DNA of 64,000 nt from Misgurnus anguillicaudatus (GCF_027580225.2 NC_073342.2:17229501-17293500), one strand, 5' to 3'. Positions 23,155-35,077 are shown, counted from the stretch's first letter. Translations and numbers: made by a program. Notes: generated by a model from the sequence alone, not told the origin.

Positions 23155-23442
23155 TGTACAAAACCTGCTTCTCAATACACACAGAACTTTCTCAATAAAT
23201 AACTATATAAGTTAACTCAAACCATTAGAGAAACCGATTGCCTTAAACCATATAAGTTTTAAAACACATACATGTGAGTACTGTGATCTTAAATATAAGT
23301 GCATATGACTCAATATATTTCAGTATATATTTCGGTTTCCTCAAATGGTTTGAGTTGAGTTTACTTCTTAGGTTTTACAGTGTATTTGTGTTTAGAAATA
23401 TTTGAAGGGGTGTAAATAATGACAGAAATAACTCCAAAACCA
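23155..23442. other. Unique AT-rich spacer
   Basis: Nothing recognised, except that TTTCGGTTTCCTCAAATGG and GGTTTGAGTTGAGTT motifs near 23330-23360 may be repeat remnants. Confidence 0.3.
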
Positions 23443-23970
23443 ACCTGATCTCACGAATTTCCGTGGCATAGTCACGGAATTTTGTGCTCATTTTTCCGTG
23501 GCATTCTCATGGATCTCCGCATTTTTCCGTGGCCCTGCTACGGACTGTCTTTTTCCGTGGCATTCTCACGGATTGGTTACTCAACTGTTTTGTCCTATTT
23601 TCTTACCATTTTCGCTTCGGTTTATAGTTAGATTTACATGAAATGACATCCCTATCCAAACCCAACTCTAACCCCAACGCCAGGCAACAATTGTTTAAAG
23701 TTTAGAAAATATAAAAGAATAAATCAGAAAAAATAGTATAAACCAATATTTAAAGTGACATACTAACGCAAACACCAAATCTAACCCTAAACCGAAGCAA
23801 AAATGGTTTGAAAATAGGAAAAAGCAGTTGAGTAACCAATCCGTGAGAATGCCACAGAAAAAGACAGTCCGTAGCAGGGCCACGGAAAAATGCGGAGATC
23901 CGTGAGAATGCCACGGAAAAATGAGCACAAAATTCCGTGACTATCCCACGGAACTTTGTGAGATCATGTT
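23443..23970. mobile_element. Foldback element with repeated arms, copy 1
   Basis: The arms at 23443-23585 and 23825-23970 are inverted over about 140 bp. Each arm contains several TTTTCCGTGGCATTCTCACGG-like units, so the arm itself is a tandem array. The ends are AACCTGATCTCACGAA and, inverted, AACATGATCTCACAAA. The central 240 bp are single-copy and carry CTAACCCTAAACC-like and CCCAACTCTAACCCCAAC blocks. A distant relative is at 44933-45544. Confidence 0.8.
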
Positions 23971-24012
23971 GCTAAAACTGACTGCATTTGTTGGCATAGA
24001 AGTAAATAAGTA

Positions 24013-24242
24013 CGTGGTCAGAAATAAAGGTACAAAAGTTGTGACTTTGACAGTACCCTTTTATAAAGTCCTACTACGTACCCTTTAGGTGCGAATATGT
24101 ATCTCTAAAGAACAAATATGTATCTCTAAAGTACAAATATGTACTTTTGAGGTACTAATATGAACTACTTGGGAACAAAGGTGTACTTTTTGAAAGGGTG
24201 CTGCCCCAGTGACAGCTTTTGTGCCTTTATTTCTGAAAGTGT
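24013..24242. mobile_element. Family P MITE copy
   Basis: GTCAGAAATAAAGGTAC at the left and GCCTTTATTTCTGA at the right. The interior has GTACAAATATGTA and GAGGTACTAATATG units and the GGGTGCTGCCCCAGTGACAG block shared with the copy at 22172. Confidence 0.7.
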
Positions 24243-26040
24243 ATTGGATGAAGACCCACACTTTTAGTTCATTAAAGTGTATATTGTGGAACCATTCATT
24301 AAATCCCACAAACTACTGTTGATATTTTTCTGTGATTTGGATGATCTGATCAGGCTTTGGACCTCGGTACTGACTCTAGAAAAGTACCTTAAAGCATCAT
24401 TTCGCTGGACCACCTCTAAATAACATGCCTCGTAAATGACCAAATGAACGCAATGAAACTACACGATAAACCGCACATCTGAGCCCATTGACAATCTCTC
24501 AGTCAAAAGCACAATATACGTTGTAATTTAAGCTATTGGCCCGTAGGAGGGAGCTAATTGTTCACCTTTTTTTGGTCAATAATCAGAAAAGGTCAGTAGC
24601 GGAGCTGTCACAGTCTTTCACAATACCAGCCAGGCAACAGATGTTAATTCGAACCATTACTGTCCTATCGCTCCGCGAGATGAGTTCATGACAAACAGCG
24701 GAGCCTTCTCCCATGCCGAGAGAGAGACAATCCAACAGACTATAATTACCTTCAGTGCCATGAGACTGATGGAGACAAGCCCTGCAGAAAAGGACCCATC
24801 ACCTACCTTAGATATAATATTTTACTACCTAGTAATTTATCCATCATTCCTGAAAGCACTCGGGTCCTATTGTTGTCAGAGCAAGGGAATGAAGCCACCG
24901 GCGAGGACTTCAATCTCTAAAATTACACCGTTTTTGGAGACAAAAGAGAGATGGGGAGAGAAACATGGAAGCCATGCTTTTGGGTGGCGCTTTTATCATT
25001 GAGTGGCAGATAGTTGAACAATCAGTGAGTCTGGGGGCAAAGTGATGTTGAAGCAGACAGGGCCTTTTGTTTTTTGTCCTGAATTGAAATGGGTTTTGGG
25101 CTGGCAATAAAAAGAGACGTCCATGGCATATCAAAATATAATTTTATTGTAACTGATTCTGTTATTTCAATGGTTTGCTGTTCAAAAAAAAAGTTATCGT
25201 TGGGCTGACTGTATTGGAACCGCAATACTGGAACCGTATCTCAATTGGAACCGTAATACTGTAGCTGCAATTCCTGTTGTACTGGACACGCTTTTGAGTT
25301 TTGAGACTAATGAATGTGTACAGCACAGAATTGTGTTTTCATTGCTTGGCAACTTTTGTGGCACCAAGTATGTGCATCTTACAAACATTGGCAGGTTGCT
25401 GGCTTGTTTTCCTAATGAGACCACATCCAGTTTACAGTATGTTGTCTGTTTAAGGACTAGATCTCACTTAAACCCAATGCAAACTCATTAGCCCTGAATG
25501 CTTTACAATTTGGTCCCCAACCTTTTTCTGAACCCAAGTGGTTTCACAGAGAAATTACTCAGATAGCCACCAACCAGTATGTCCCAAAAAAGAGGAAGTG
25601 CATCTTCTGCTTGTCATTAAATCTCAGTGATGTTGCTGGTTTTAATGACCTATCCGAGCATACACCGCAGCCAGGGGGTCATACAAACCCACGACTCTCC
25701 AGGAAAAGCTTTGGGTTAATGGGAATGGGAACAGAAGCACTGGGGCTGCTTCAGTTCTGCGGACAGATGGGAGGCCATTGTAAATATTTTGATTGATGGA
25801 AGGTGGGGTCAAGGCGTAAACCTTTGTTTTCCATATAAATGGGGAGGGCGGGAGATCTATGCAGGATGTTGGCTAGTTTCTGATAGGCCTCTCATTCCTT
25901 TGCATTGCTGTGATGCAGGACATGGAGCGACACCAGGAGAATGGTAGCATAGTGAAGGTTTCCATGGATTTAAAAGCTCTTGTTGACATATTTTAGGGAT
26001 CTGACCTTGTGGTGCTGTGAAGTTTGAAGAAATGCTTGGT
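24243..26040. other. Repeat-poor island
   Basis: About 1.8 kb without a recognised mobile element. Open frames are short (104 codons at most) and lack domain features. Several stretches (24580-24830 and 25640-25960) have mixed composition and could be conserved non-coding DNA; this is not testable from one sequence. Confidence 0.35.
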
Positions 26041-26051
26041 TGTTTTCAAGC

Positions 26052-26170
26052 CATAGTCAGGTCAAATATGGATAAACCCAACTGTTGGGTTTAATTTAAC
26101 CTATGGCGGTTTGTTTCAAACGCATGGTTGGATAAAACATGGACTTTTCAACTGTTAGGTTTGTTTAATT
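26052..26170. repeat. TTGGGTT-rich repeat fragment
   Basis: CCCAACTGTTGGGTTTAATTT and a second ACTGTTAGGTTTGTTTAATT unit, related to the elements at 17901 and 45720. The ends are not resolved. Confidence 0.5.
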
Positions 26171-27000
26171 TGACCAAGACCTGCTCATACAGACATTGCA
26201 ATGTGACATTATGAGAAACGCTAGTTTTTCTCCATTACATTTGTATATGCATGTGCAAATATTTGCATGTACTCAAGCCGTCTTTTGCCTTAGCAGGCAG
26301 ATCTGACCCAAGGGATGGTCTTTTTTGTCTCTGTCGAATTAGACCTAACCTACGTAATTTCCCCCGAGAGGCGTCAAAATGCAGCTGAAGGCTAGGGAAA
26401 GGGTCTGAAGCAACAGGTGAATTCAGCTCCTTACAAGCTCTCTCACACCTCCCCTACCCGACACCGCACTCCTAACCAGCAAACTGTAACAGTGACCAGC
26501 CCAGGGATCCAAATCAGCCATTTCCCACACATTACCTTAATGATGTCACAAAGGAATGCCCCATGGTCGTAGCCTCTGATTGGCCCCCAGCTCCTAACAG
26601 GTCTAATCAGAAAGTGATGGTGTCAAGAAGAGGGGCTTTGCTAATTTAAGGTGTTATCTGCGAGACAATGGGATGTTTTGTTATTGCATTAGAAAGGTGA
26701 TTGTCCCAAGGGCTCTGACACATCTTCTCGCACACATGCACTTTGTTAAGGGGCCGAGAGATTGAAATGGGCTACATGTTACAACGACTGATGAAATACA
26801 AATGATCTTTTGGATTTTGGAGAAGTGATATTTGCAGCAGGACTATGAACATTTATAATGGATTTCATGTGTAATTGTGATTTGATTGAAAAGATTTTGA
26901 GTTCAAAAAAGCTTTTGAGATTGAATGGTACTGCTTTTAAGCCACATTCAATGTCAACATGTGCTCAAAACTTAATTCCCAAAAATAGGAAAGTGTTCCT
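26171..27000. other. Unique sequence with candidate non-coding element
   Basis: 26290-26760 is repeat-free and of balanced composition. It includes TTGCTAATTTAAG and TCTAATCAGAAAG motifs of homeodomain-site type. No coding exon is supported. Confidence 0.3.
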
Positions 27001-27005
27001 GTACG

Positions 27006-27078
27006 CATTGTAGCTCAATTGGTAAAGCATTTTATTAGCCATGCAAAGGTCATGGGTTAAGCCCACAGTATAGGAAAC
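27006..27078 (+). repeat. tRNA-Ala-like SINE head, copy 1
   Basis: TGTAGCTCAATTGGTAAAGC is an A-box-like D-arm region. TTAGCCATG provides an AGC anticodon position and GGGTTAAGCCC a decayed B-box/T-arm. The acceptor arm does not pair and the B box is altered, so it is not a functional tRNA gene. Related heads lie at 36365 and 62023. Confidence 0.6.
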
Positions 27079-28600
27079 CAAAACATTTGTTATTTTTTCG
27101 ACTAGGTATTTGTTCAAGAGTTACTTGTCAGACCATTCAAAAAGCTGAAATCGGAAGTAAAGTTCGAACCAGACGCGTACCGTGTCACCACACGTGCATT
27201 CGATGATACCGTCTATAGTCCGATTTTTTGTGTGTTCGCAAATGTACGAACATGGTCAAACGCATAGCCTTACAAAGTTCAGTTTATTTGATTCGTACGT
27301 GTACACAGACATTCGACGCACGCGCCTTGCGATAAAATGCAATGCATCTCCTGGGCTATATATTACATTTTCCTGTAGGCGCTTTTGTGACCTACGCGTA
27401 CAATGTACGCAGGGTTTCAAAAATCTGGTGGTGCGCGTGACAATTTTTTTGTCATCAGAATAGTGGGCGCATAAACAATGCGCAATCGTGAAAAAATTAT
27501 TATACATTGGCCTCAAGAAACACATACTGAAATAGCTTGAATGCACCGTAAGTTTCTTCGGATGGAAGTGTCTGGCAAATGTGTAAATGTAATGTAATAG
27601 TCCTGTCATTGTTGAGTTCTCATTTGTTAAAAATATGCATCTGAAATTAAGTTGCTTTTTCTCTTTTTCCTCAAATTGCACCTGCAAATCCTAAGATCTG
27701 AATCCTCAGTGCCTCTCCTCTCATGTAAACTTCATGATTTACAGTAAATCTGTTTGTTGTCATAATCACTGAGTGCTTGCCATTGTAGATTACCGCGGCT
27801 GATACCGGATGATTGATGTGAAATGATGTCTGACGGCGCTGGAGTTGTTAGCACGTTTAATTCACATTAAGATAAATTGACTGCAGAGGGAACAGTCAAA
27901 CACACACACAGAGACACGCACACATGCACAAACAGCCCCTCATAAACATGATTGAAAGCCCTGTACACACATCCATCCACGTGCTTGCCTGAATTGCACA
28001 TAATGACTGTAGGATGAGCACGCACACACACACACACACACAAATAACAACACAGTCAATTGACTGTGAGAACGACGGTGAAAGATTGTTTTCCGCTCTG
28101 GCTCTGTCAAACAGGCCTCAGTTTTGTGCAGGCTCCATGTGAATATGTAGCGTATTTGTCACATGGGTTTAATAGAGAGAATCGAGATATTTAGTTTGGG
28201 TAATGAGGTGGTGGCTTGTTTTGGGTCGACTTTGACCTCTGTCAAACACAGGGCCATGAGCACATGAACCGAGGCAGTCCGTTCTCTGATTATTCCGCCA
28301 GGAAAAACAGAAAGGTCTCGCTTGATACAATTATTACACCTGCTTAAAATTGTACACTCTTTGTTTGTCACATCCAGTCCGAGCTTTTGTCGTAGAGCTG
28401 ATCAAATTATGCATTGTATCTAATGACATTATGCTCTTAAAAATAAAGTTTTGAAAATGATTTTTTGGAGAGACAACACCATTAAGTTATCATTTTTGTT
28501 TTTCTAAAGAACATTTTAAGTCAAGGTTCTTAAAAATGCTTTTTCTTTATTACCTAACAGAGCATAAAAACAAAATAGCACAGGAGCATTTTAATAAGTA
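27079..28600. other. Mostly unique sequence with CA repeats
   Basis: Contains a CA microsatellite at 28018-28042 and a CACACA-rich tract at 27898-27935. 27100-27500 has repeated CGTACG-type words and may derive from an old transposon. The antisense 143-codon frame at 27256-27687 has no recognised domain. 28430-28580 contains TTAAAAATAAAG-type words of short interspersed repeats. Confidence 0.35.
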
Positions 28601-28619
28601 TGCCTTTCAGTGTGTACGG

Positions 28620-29460
28620 ATTCAGGTCGAAATGGTCTTGGGTTTTAGACCCACAGTCACATATTACCGGAAAATGCTAACGGTAGCCGATTAGCAATGA
28701 AATCACGATCCCACCCTCAAGTCAAATCGCCATCCAAAGTCACGCCTCTTTCAAAACACATGAACACGCACAGATCAGACGTCCACATCTCATGTCTCAT
28801 TCACCAGTGAGAAAACTTTGCAGTACAAAGCGAATAACATAACAAAATAACCAACATAAACAACTGGTTTACATCAGAATTAGTTAAAGCACACTTTTGG
28901 TTGTGTAGACGTAGTAACTATATCGTAACGCTAATCCGTAAACTAACACAAATTTTATAAGCAACACAATGTTTCATCAAAGTAGAATATCTGAATCCAT
29001 CTCAATACAAACATATTGCGTACCTACCTTACCAAAATAAACAGCGCAACAACCCTTTCAGACCCTTTGCCTCCTGCAGCTGTTTGCATCTTGTGGTAAA
29101 GCAGTAAAGGTACCGATGTTCATTTGGGTTTTTGCTCTTTGCTGATCCAGGCAGTTTTTGGTGTTGTTGTTTAAAAGATGTCTTTCGATTTGTGGCTCCT
29201 GTGCAGGTTGTCAATTCAGCAGGAAAGTTTGCCGTTCGCCCTCTGTTTACAGACAGGAGGTGAGCGCATGTGAACGTGCCGATGACGTATGGTGTCTGTG
29301 TGAACAATCTGCGCGGTGGGCATTCAAATTACGCTTACGGATGAGGGACAAAAAAGGCAACGTCTGTTCGGACCGAGATCTATGATTGGTTGAAAATTGT
29401 TTTGGTCCTACGCCTTTCACAGATGACATAAATTTCTACAAATACATTTAAACAACTTAA
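28620..29460. repeat. Possible old transposon-derived segment
   Basis: Words such as CAAATCGCCATCCAAAGTCA and CTTTGCAGTACAAAGCG suggest a dispersed repeat I recall only as a pattern, but no paired termini were found. Short frames on both strands (up to 92 codons) overlap antisense and are not supported as genes. Confidence 0.3.
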
Positions 29461-29699
29461 CACAGTGATTGCTATCAGGATGTGAGGAGACTTTTAACTA
29501 GCATAACTAAAAATGTTTCTGGATCAAATCAGATATCCTACCCTTAAATGATACAAAGATAAACCTGAAACGATTTGAATAAATCATAAATTATTCTGGT
29601 GACAATTTTTAGGTCCAATTCTCACTATTAACTATTAACCTAATTACTGCTTATTAATACTTTTCAAAGTAGCTGTTAAGTTTAGTATTGGTAGTAATA

Positions 29700-30324
29700 G
29701 GGTATATGTCGAATGTCACATGACCAAACTTGAAAACTGGGTTGATGACTTCCGGTTGCCAGCATGTGCTGTCGTAGCTTGTTATTGTCACAGTATTATT
29801 ATTTGTGTTATGTTTTTTTTTTCTAATATCGGAATGTATGTGAAAAGAAAATGCTTTGACAAAGCTATAAGTATAAAAAAAAGTTTGAACATATTCTTTT
29901 ACTAAGGTTTAAGATGTTAACAAGCACATCCACTGGACATGGTTATTCTCATCTTTGGTGGCTCCAGAAGGCTTCATGTATGAAAACAGCATCATGTCAG
30001 CGTAGAGCAGAAACAGCAACTCGTTGTGTATGATTTGAGAAGACAATGATGGAAGTAAATAATCAGGGACTTTTGTTGCAGTTTGAGTTAAATCACTCCT
30101 CAACTTGGCTCATCTTTGTTTTCACCGTCGCAAACGGAAATACCTATGACGCAGGGTTTTTTACCTGACAGGAGGGGTTCTGGTGGACCAATCACAGTGC
30201 TTGCGGTCCGCGTAGAACTGACGCGCTGTTAAAAATTTTGCAGAGCTATGCACAGGCTACGGATAACCTACGGTGTAGAGCTTACGCACGACTATAAATC
30301 AGGCTTTAGTTGCACATATACCCT
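29700..30324. mobile_element. Insertion with AGGGTATATGT ends
   Basis: AGGGTATATGT near 29699-29709 is mirrored by ACATATACCCTG ending at about 30325. Exact boundaries are uncertain by a few bases. The segment 30160-30260 (GGGGTTCTGGTGGACCAATC and on) recurs at 51825-51950, so this material is dispersed. Confidence 0.55.
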
Positions 30325-30778
30325 GTTGGGTAGGATCATGGACTGTAAAAAATATGGACGTAGTGTCCATGACGTCACCCATTGGTTTTTTAAAGAGTTT
30401 TTTTGAACCAATAGTTTGTGGAGCCTGCCGTCGCCATCTTGGCTGCACGTCACTGCGCATCACTCGCGGATAACTGAAAATGGGTAAAGAGGCGGGACGT
30501 GTGTGAAGCTGAGGTGGCTGGTTTCTGAAGCCGCCTAGCTCAACAGTAGTGACAGCAGTGACAGTTCACCCGTCACTCAAGTGGCCACGCCCTTAATTAT
30601 GCAGGACTTTAAGGCTTAATATAATTTAAAGGATGAGTTACAAAAAAAATTCACCCCCCTTACAGTTGTCATGAAGGGCAAAATTAGCTATATAGACCAA
30701 AAACACTTTTTATACCAGGCTGTAAACATATTTATATCTGCTGCAAAGTTGGCCATTTTTAACATGGGGGTCTGTGGG

Positions 30779-31482
30779 ACGGTTCCCACGGGTCCTTGAA
30801 ATCCTTGAAAGTTTGTGAGTCTGGGGGGTAAATTCAATATACATACATAGATACAGGTCAATGAAAGTGCTTGAATCTATTTTATGCAAGAAGTTTTCTG
30901 GGAAAAATCCATATTATTTTCTGTGTAGTGTAGGATAATATCATAAAAAATTTAGACTTTTTAAGCACACGTGCTAAACTGTACGCTTTAAATGCTTATA
31001 TCTTCTGTATGCGAATGTTGATTCATACCAAAATGCTTTGTTGCATAGTTGTGTTTGACACATGAAAACGTCTTGGGTTAAGTATGTAATGTTGTTCCCT
31101 GAGAAGGGAACGAGACGCTGCGTCTTCCTTGCCATACTTCCTGCGTCCCTGTAACATCGTCTTTGGCAATATTTCAGATAGCGATACTTACTTGCTCCTG
31201 CATCATCCTGTCTTTGTCGTTAAGCCTCACCATTGGTTGAATTTGATATACACATTCAGACGCACTTACCCCTGGAGGCGTCCCCAAAATGTCACCGCAT
31301 TGACGCAGCGCGAGTTCCCTCGAAAGGGAACTGTAACAATATATCTTAAAAGGTAACACAATGTAACCTTGCTCTTACTTGAAATGTTTCCCCACGTTTA
31401 GTCCTTGAATTTGAGGGTATTGGACCTGGAAAGTCCTTGAAAGATCCTTGAATTTGAAGTTAACTAAGGTGTGGGAACCCTG
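30779..31482. mobile_element. hAT-like element with GGTTCCCAC ends, nested
   Basis: GGTTCCCACGGGTCCTTGAA at 30781 pairs with TAAGGTGTGGGAACCCTG ending at 31482, and TCCTTGAA units recur near both ends. Removing it rejoins element B sequence (GGGGGTCTGTGGGA to GTGGCCAGTCGATGAAT) in agreement with the uninterrupted copy at 55937. The left end and target duplication are degraded. Confidence 0.65.
31082..31370. mobile_element. MITE with GTTCCCTGAGAAGGGAAC hairpin, innermost
   Basis: GTTCCCTGAGAAGGGAACGA...GACGCTGCGTC at 31092-31124 is mirrored by GACGCAGCGCGAGTTCCCTC near 31302-31321. It sits inside the 30779-31482 element. The boundaries are approximate. Confidence 0.6.
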
Positions 31483-31789
31483 AGGGGAAGTGGCCAGTCG
31501 ATGAATCCGCTCGGGTAGGATTAAGGATGTAGAATAATGTTTTGCAGAATCAGGCATTAATATGTACTTTTAAAGTACTAATAAACAGCCAATATCTCAG
31601 TAATATTAATGCTAATAACAAACCAGTTAATAGTGAGAAACTACACTGGAGTGTTACCATTATTTTTATTATTTAACTCATTAAAGTATTTCAAGTGAGA
31701 AGGATACATAAAAACATGCATTTTAATGTTAGACTTTAAATTTTGATGTTAAATTGTATTATAAATAGTTGTTCCATACACAGTGTTTA

Positions 31790-31925
31790 TAGGTTAATTA
31801 CATTAAAAGTAACTGTAAATAAATTACTGGAAAAATTAGAGTAAATCCTTACTTTAATTTTTCAAGGAAAAAGTAATTCAATTATAGTAACTAATTACTT
31901 AGTAACAACTAGTTACACCCAACAC
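31790..31925. repeat. Fragment of the CAGTGTTGGG hAT-like family
   Basis: AAAAGTAACTGTAAATAAATT, GTAACTAATTACTTAGTAAC and the terminal ACACCCAACACTG match the layout of the complete element at 48069-48509. Only one end is present. Confidence 0.6.
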
Positions 31926-33750
31926 TGCTAAAGCACATATTTTTCTATTCGTAAGTATTATTTAGTTTTTTAGTTACTGTATATTTCACAGAGAACTTCT
32001 ACTTTTATAATGTTCACCCACTTTAAATATACCACTGCATGGGAAATGAAGAGGTTTTTGGCTGTATATGCTGTAAATTAAATTAGTAGAAATGCAACAC
32101 CTTGATACTGTACTTTGATGTCTGATTGCAAAACATGTGTTGGGTGTGCAGCTGAGGGATTGGACATAGCGTCACTGCACACCCCCATCGGTACTCATTT
32201 TTGTTTGTTTGGTTACTTGTGGCATTTAACATTCTTAAAAAAGGAAAGAAGCTGATGGCCATTGTGAATTGAGCTAATAAAACTGTTTATCCATGTGCTA
32301 AGAAGTGTGCGTGGAGAGCTCTTAAGATTTGTCCCAAACCACTGCACCCTTTGTGGTTGTTGAAGTGGGTGTGTTCCTTGGCCAACAAAGCTTGTTTGAC
32401 TTGTAGAGTTTATTTTTTCGCACTGTTCCTTTAACTCGGTTGTCATTACAACCTGTTAAAGGGACAAAGGGTTTTTTCTCGTAATTACGACAATCAATTA
32501 TTCGAATTGGCTTTTCGGCTTCTTAATTTCGCATGACAATGTGCAAATGAAAGATTTTTATGCCTAATTTTCCTTACCTGTGTAACAAAGCGATTATTTT
32601 CTCTCCCCGGAAATAAAATTAGAAGGTGCGGTGCCTATTCAACAGCCCAATTTTCTACCGGCAGCAATATATAAACTGTCACAGCGTGAAATTCTACCGT
32701 GGTTCATTTCAAATCAGAGGTTTCGAGCACATTAGTATTGCAATTAGAGACCCTCGGCTATGTGAGTCCAGTCTTGGAAAAAGAAGGACTCGTTCTCCGC
32801 TCCGACACTTTTAATTCTATTCTTTTCTCCATGGACCATTGGGTTTAAGAAGGTGACTGGGCCGGCGGCCCTAATCGCCACAGATAATAAATTGATCAAC
32901 TCTTAAACTTCTGAGAGGGTTGAATGGGGCTCACCCCTCCATTGAGCGTGGATGGATTACTCACGCTTAGTTGGCTCTAGGTAGGCTTTGGCAAGCCACC
33001 CCACCAGGCCTGGGAATGGGGCTGCATTGAAGCCCATTCACAAGCTCCTGACACAGAGCATGCTTTTATACAGCGTTGCTTTATTATGAGAAGATCCCCG
33101 GCCGCCCACCCCGGGCTTGTTCTTGCAGTAGTCTTTCTTGCACGTTGAGAAAAGGTTATCCCCTACTTTAATCCATATTGCAATGCGGATTAGAGAGCGT
33201 GTATGCGCGCACGCGGGATTCCTTCACAACCCCCCCGCTCCTCAAGACACATACTCTGTCTTTCTCGTTCCCTCTCTTTCACCTTGTTTCTCTCTTTCTC
33301 TCACTTGCACTCCCTCCCTCTCTCCCTTTTACAAAGTCCCTATAGGCTCTGGTAAAGGATTTGCATCCTGAATGGGTAACCTGCCGTTCTCGTCAATGAA
33401 GACATCAGATCAAAGTTCAGCCAGTCAAAGCCCCGCTAAAACGTTAAGGAGGCCGGCGTGTACACAAAGGCAAGGGATGAAGAGCAACCGCTGCCTCAAG
33501 AGAGAGATAGAAAGTTAAAAAATATACTTGAATCTATGATCCAGATTAAGAGTGGATTATGCCGTCCACAATGGAGACGGTTTTTTTTTAATTCTGTAAA
33601 GAATTTTGCACAATATTTCAATTTTTAATTGATATTTTTGGTGTTGAAGGATATAAAAATAACTCCTATGTTAGCCAATGCACCTGTTCCTCACAGCATC
33701 GGTTTCTAACACTTTTTAGGTAACATCAGATTTATCTGTTTTCCTACTGC
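31926..33750. other. Repeat-poor island with homeodomain-type motifs
   Basis: No mobile element end from 32050 to 33740. 32460-32830 is rich in TAATT/AATTA words (CGTAATTACG, CAATCAATTATT, GCCTAATTTTCC, GCAATTAGAG) and contains ACAATG next to TGCAAAT, which individually resemble Sox and POU half-sites. The composition is typical of developmental non-coding elements. Simple CT-rich sequence lies at 33240-33330. Confidence 0.35.
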
Positions 33751-33754
33751 CAGA

Positions 33755-33950
33755 AATAAATAATCCCCGTCACTGGGGTGGTACCCTTTCAAAAAAGTAA
33801 ATTTTTGCACCTAAAGAGTCCATATTAGTACCTCAAAGGTACATATTGGTACCATATATCCGTACCTAAATTGTACATATTAGGACATTGTTAAAGGGTA
33901 CTGACATTGACAGTTTGGGACCACTTTGAATATTTTTTCTGACAGTGTAC
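33755..33950. mobile_element. Family P MITE copy, reversed
   Basis: CTGCCAGAAATAAATAAT at the left and ATATTTTTTCTGACAGTG at the right. CGTCACTGGGGTGGTACCCT is the reverse complement arrangement of the block in the copies at 22172 and 24013. Confidence 0.65.
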
Positions 33951-34207
33951 ATAAATGAAATATTTAGGGATTCGGTTAATCTTAAGAAACCTGTTAAGAA
34001 TTTGTCATATGTCGTCACTATAAAAAAAGTGTCAAATTAAATATGTTTTACTTAAAGAAAGTAAAATTTATATTACTGCAATTAAAAATATATATATTTA
34101 TATTTATAGCAAAAAATATGTATATATTTATATTTACTATAAATAAATCTAAATAATTAATATAAAATAAATAAAAAAATATTATATATTATATATAATA
34201 TATATAA

Positions 34208-34253
34208 TAGGGCTGTCAAAAGATTAATCGCGATTAATTGCATCCAAAATAAA

Positions 34254-34320
<67 letters not shown>

Positions 34321-34644
34321 CGTGATTAATCGCATCCAAAATAAAAGTTTGTGTTGACATAACATATGTGTGTGTAGTGTGTATAATTATTGTTTATATA
34401 TAAAAACGCACACAGTCATATATTTAAGAAAAATTGGTTGTATTTATATATAAAATATTTATATTTCTAGATAACATAAATTATATACAGTATATAATTG
34501 CAAATATTTATTAAATATATACATGAATGTGTGTGTATTTATATATACATAATATTTACACACAATACACACACATATGTTATGTAAACACAATTTTTTT
34601 TATTTTGGATGCAATTAAGCATGATTAATCTTTTGACAGCCCTA
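34208..34644. mobile_element. hAT-like MITE with long TA core
   Basis: Ends TAGGGCTGTCAAAAGATTAA and the near-perfect inverse finishing CTTTTGACAGCCCTA. ATTAATCGCGATTAAT subterminal palindrome. The interior holds an uninterrupted (TA)n at 34258-34318, and GATTAATCGCATCC repeats just after it. The right target duplication is not visible because another element abuts at 34645. Confidence 0.75.
34258..34318. repeat. (TA)n microsatellite
   Basis: About 30 uninterrupted TA units. Length is likely to vary between individuals and to be imperfect in assemblies. Confidence 0.9.
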
Positions 34645-35076
34645 AAGCCCGGAATACACTGCACGATAATTGGCTATCCCAGACGAAAGATTGCCATCGT
34701 GAAACTATCGTCGCGATTTCTGTGATCGTGGCTCTCCATCGGTGGTCCTATGTCGTACAGTGAGAGAGGTTCAAAGACGGCCGTTTTCCCGGTCTTGCGT
34801 GCAAAGATAGCCTACGATAGTTTTCTGACAGTGTCAGAAATTCAGCATGATCACCGCACAGTGTGTTTGCTGCTACGACCTGCACGCCGGTATTTGTTTA
34901 CCACGAGCGCATGCTGGTGACGTTGCGCAACGTGTGACGCAGCGGCCGAAGCTTCCGTGTCATCATCGTACAGTCTACACGCCTCTCGTACCCGAGTTTA
35001 AACGATACATGTCGCACAGTTTGATAAGGTAATGATCTTATAAGAGGACAAAAATCGTGCAGTGTATTCCGGGCTT

Positions 35077-35077
<1 letters not shown>
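34645..35077. mobile_element. MITE with AAGCCCGGAATACACTGCAC ends
   Basis: AAGCCCGGAATACACTGCAC at 34645 and its exact inverse ending GGGCTT at 35077; AATCGTGCAG continues the match. 433 bp, non-coding. It directly abuts the hAT-like MITE on its left and a (GT)n tract on its right. Confidence 0.8.

Larger units (their letters stand above)
30328..31521. mobile_element. Element B copy 1, 9-bp duplication, interrupted
   Basis: The element is 30337-31512, flanked by GGGTAGGAT on both sides (30328-30336 and 31513-31521). It begins CATGGACTGTAAAAAATATG, contains CACGCCCTTAATTATGCAG, and ends near GAATCCGCTC. The same family occurs at 55937-56421 and 58759-59085. Its two ends are not inverted repeats of each other. 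A hAT-like element splits it at 30779-31482. Confidence 0.7.
29606..31664. mobile_element. Host element of the deepest nest (two halves)
   Basis: The left part is 29606-29700 with end TTCTCACTATTAACTATTAA; the right part is 31513-31664 with inverted end TTAATAGTGAGAAACTAC. A short central piece at about 30325-30336 carries GGGTAGGAT. Together they make a roughly 250-bp element broken by two insertions, 29700-30324 and 30337-31512. Old, non-coding. Confidence 0.65.

Noticed and set aside
27256..27687. 143-codon antisense frame
   Set aside because: No recognised domain, and unusual codon mix with many cysteines and histidines without zinc-finger spacing. A sense frame overlaps it.
34157..34360. 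Frame with a long IY repeat
   Set aside because: Translation of the (TA)n microsatellite.
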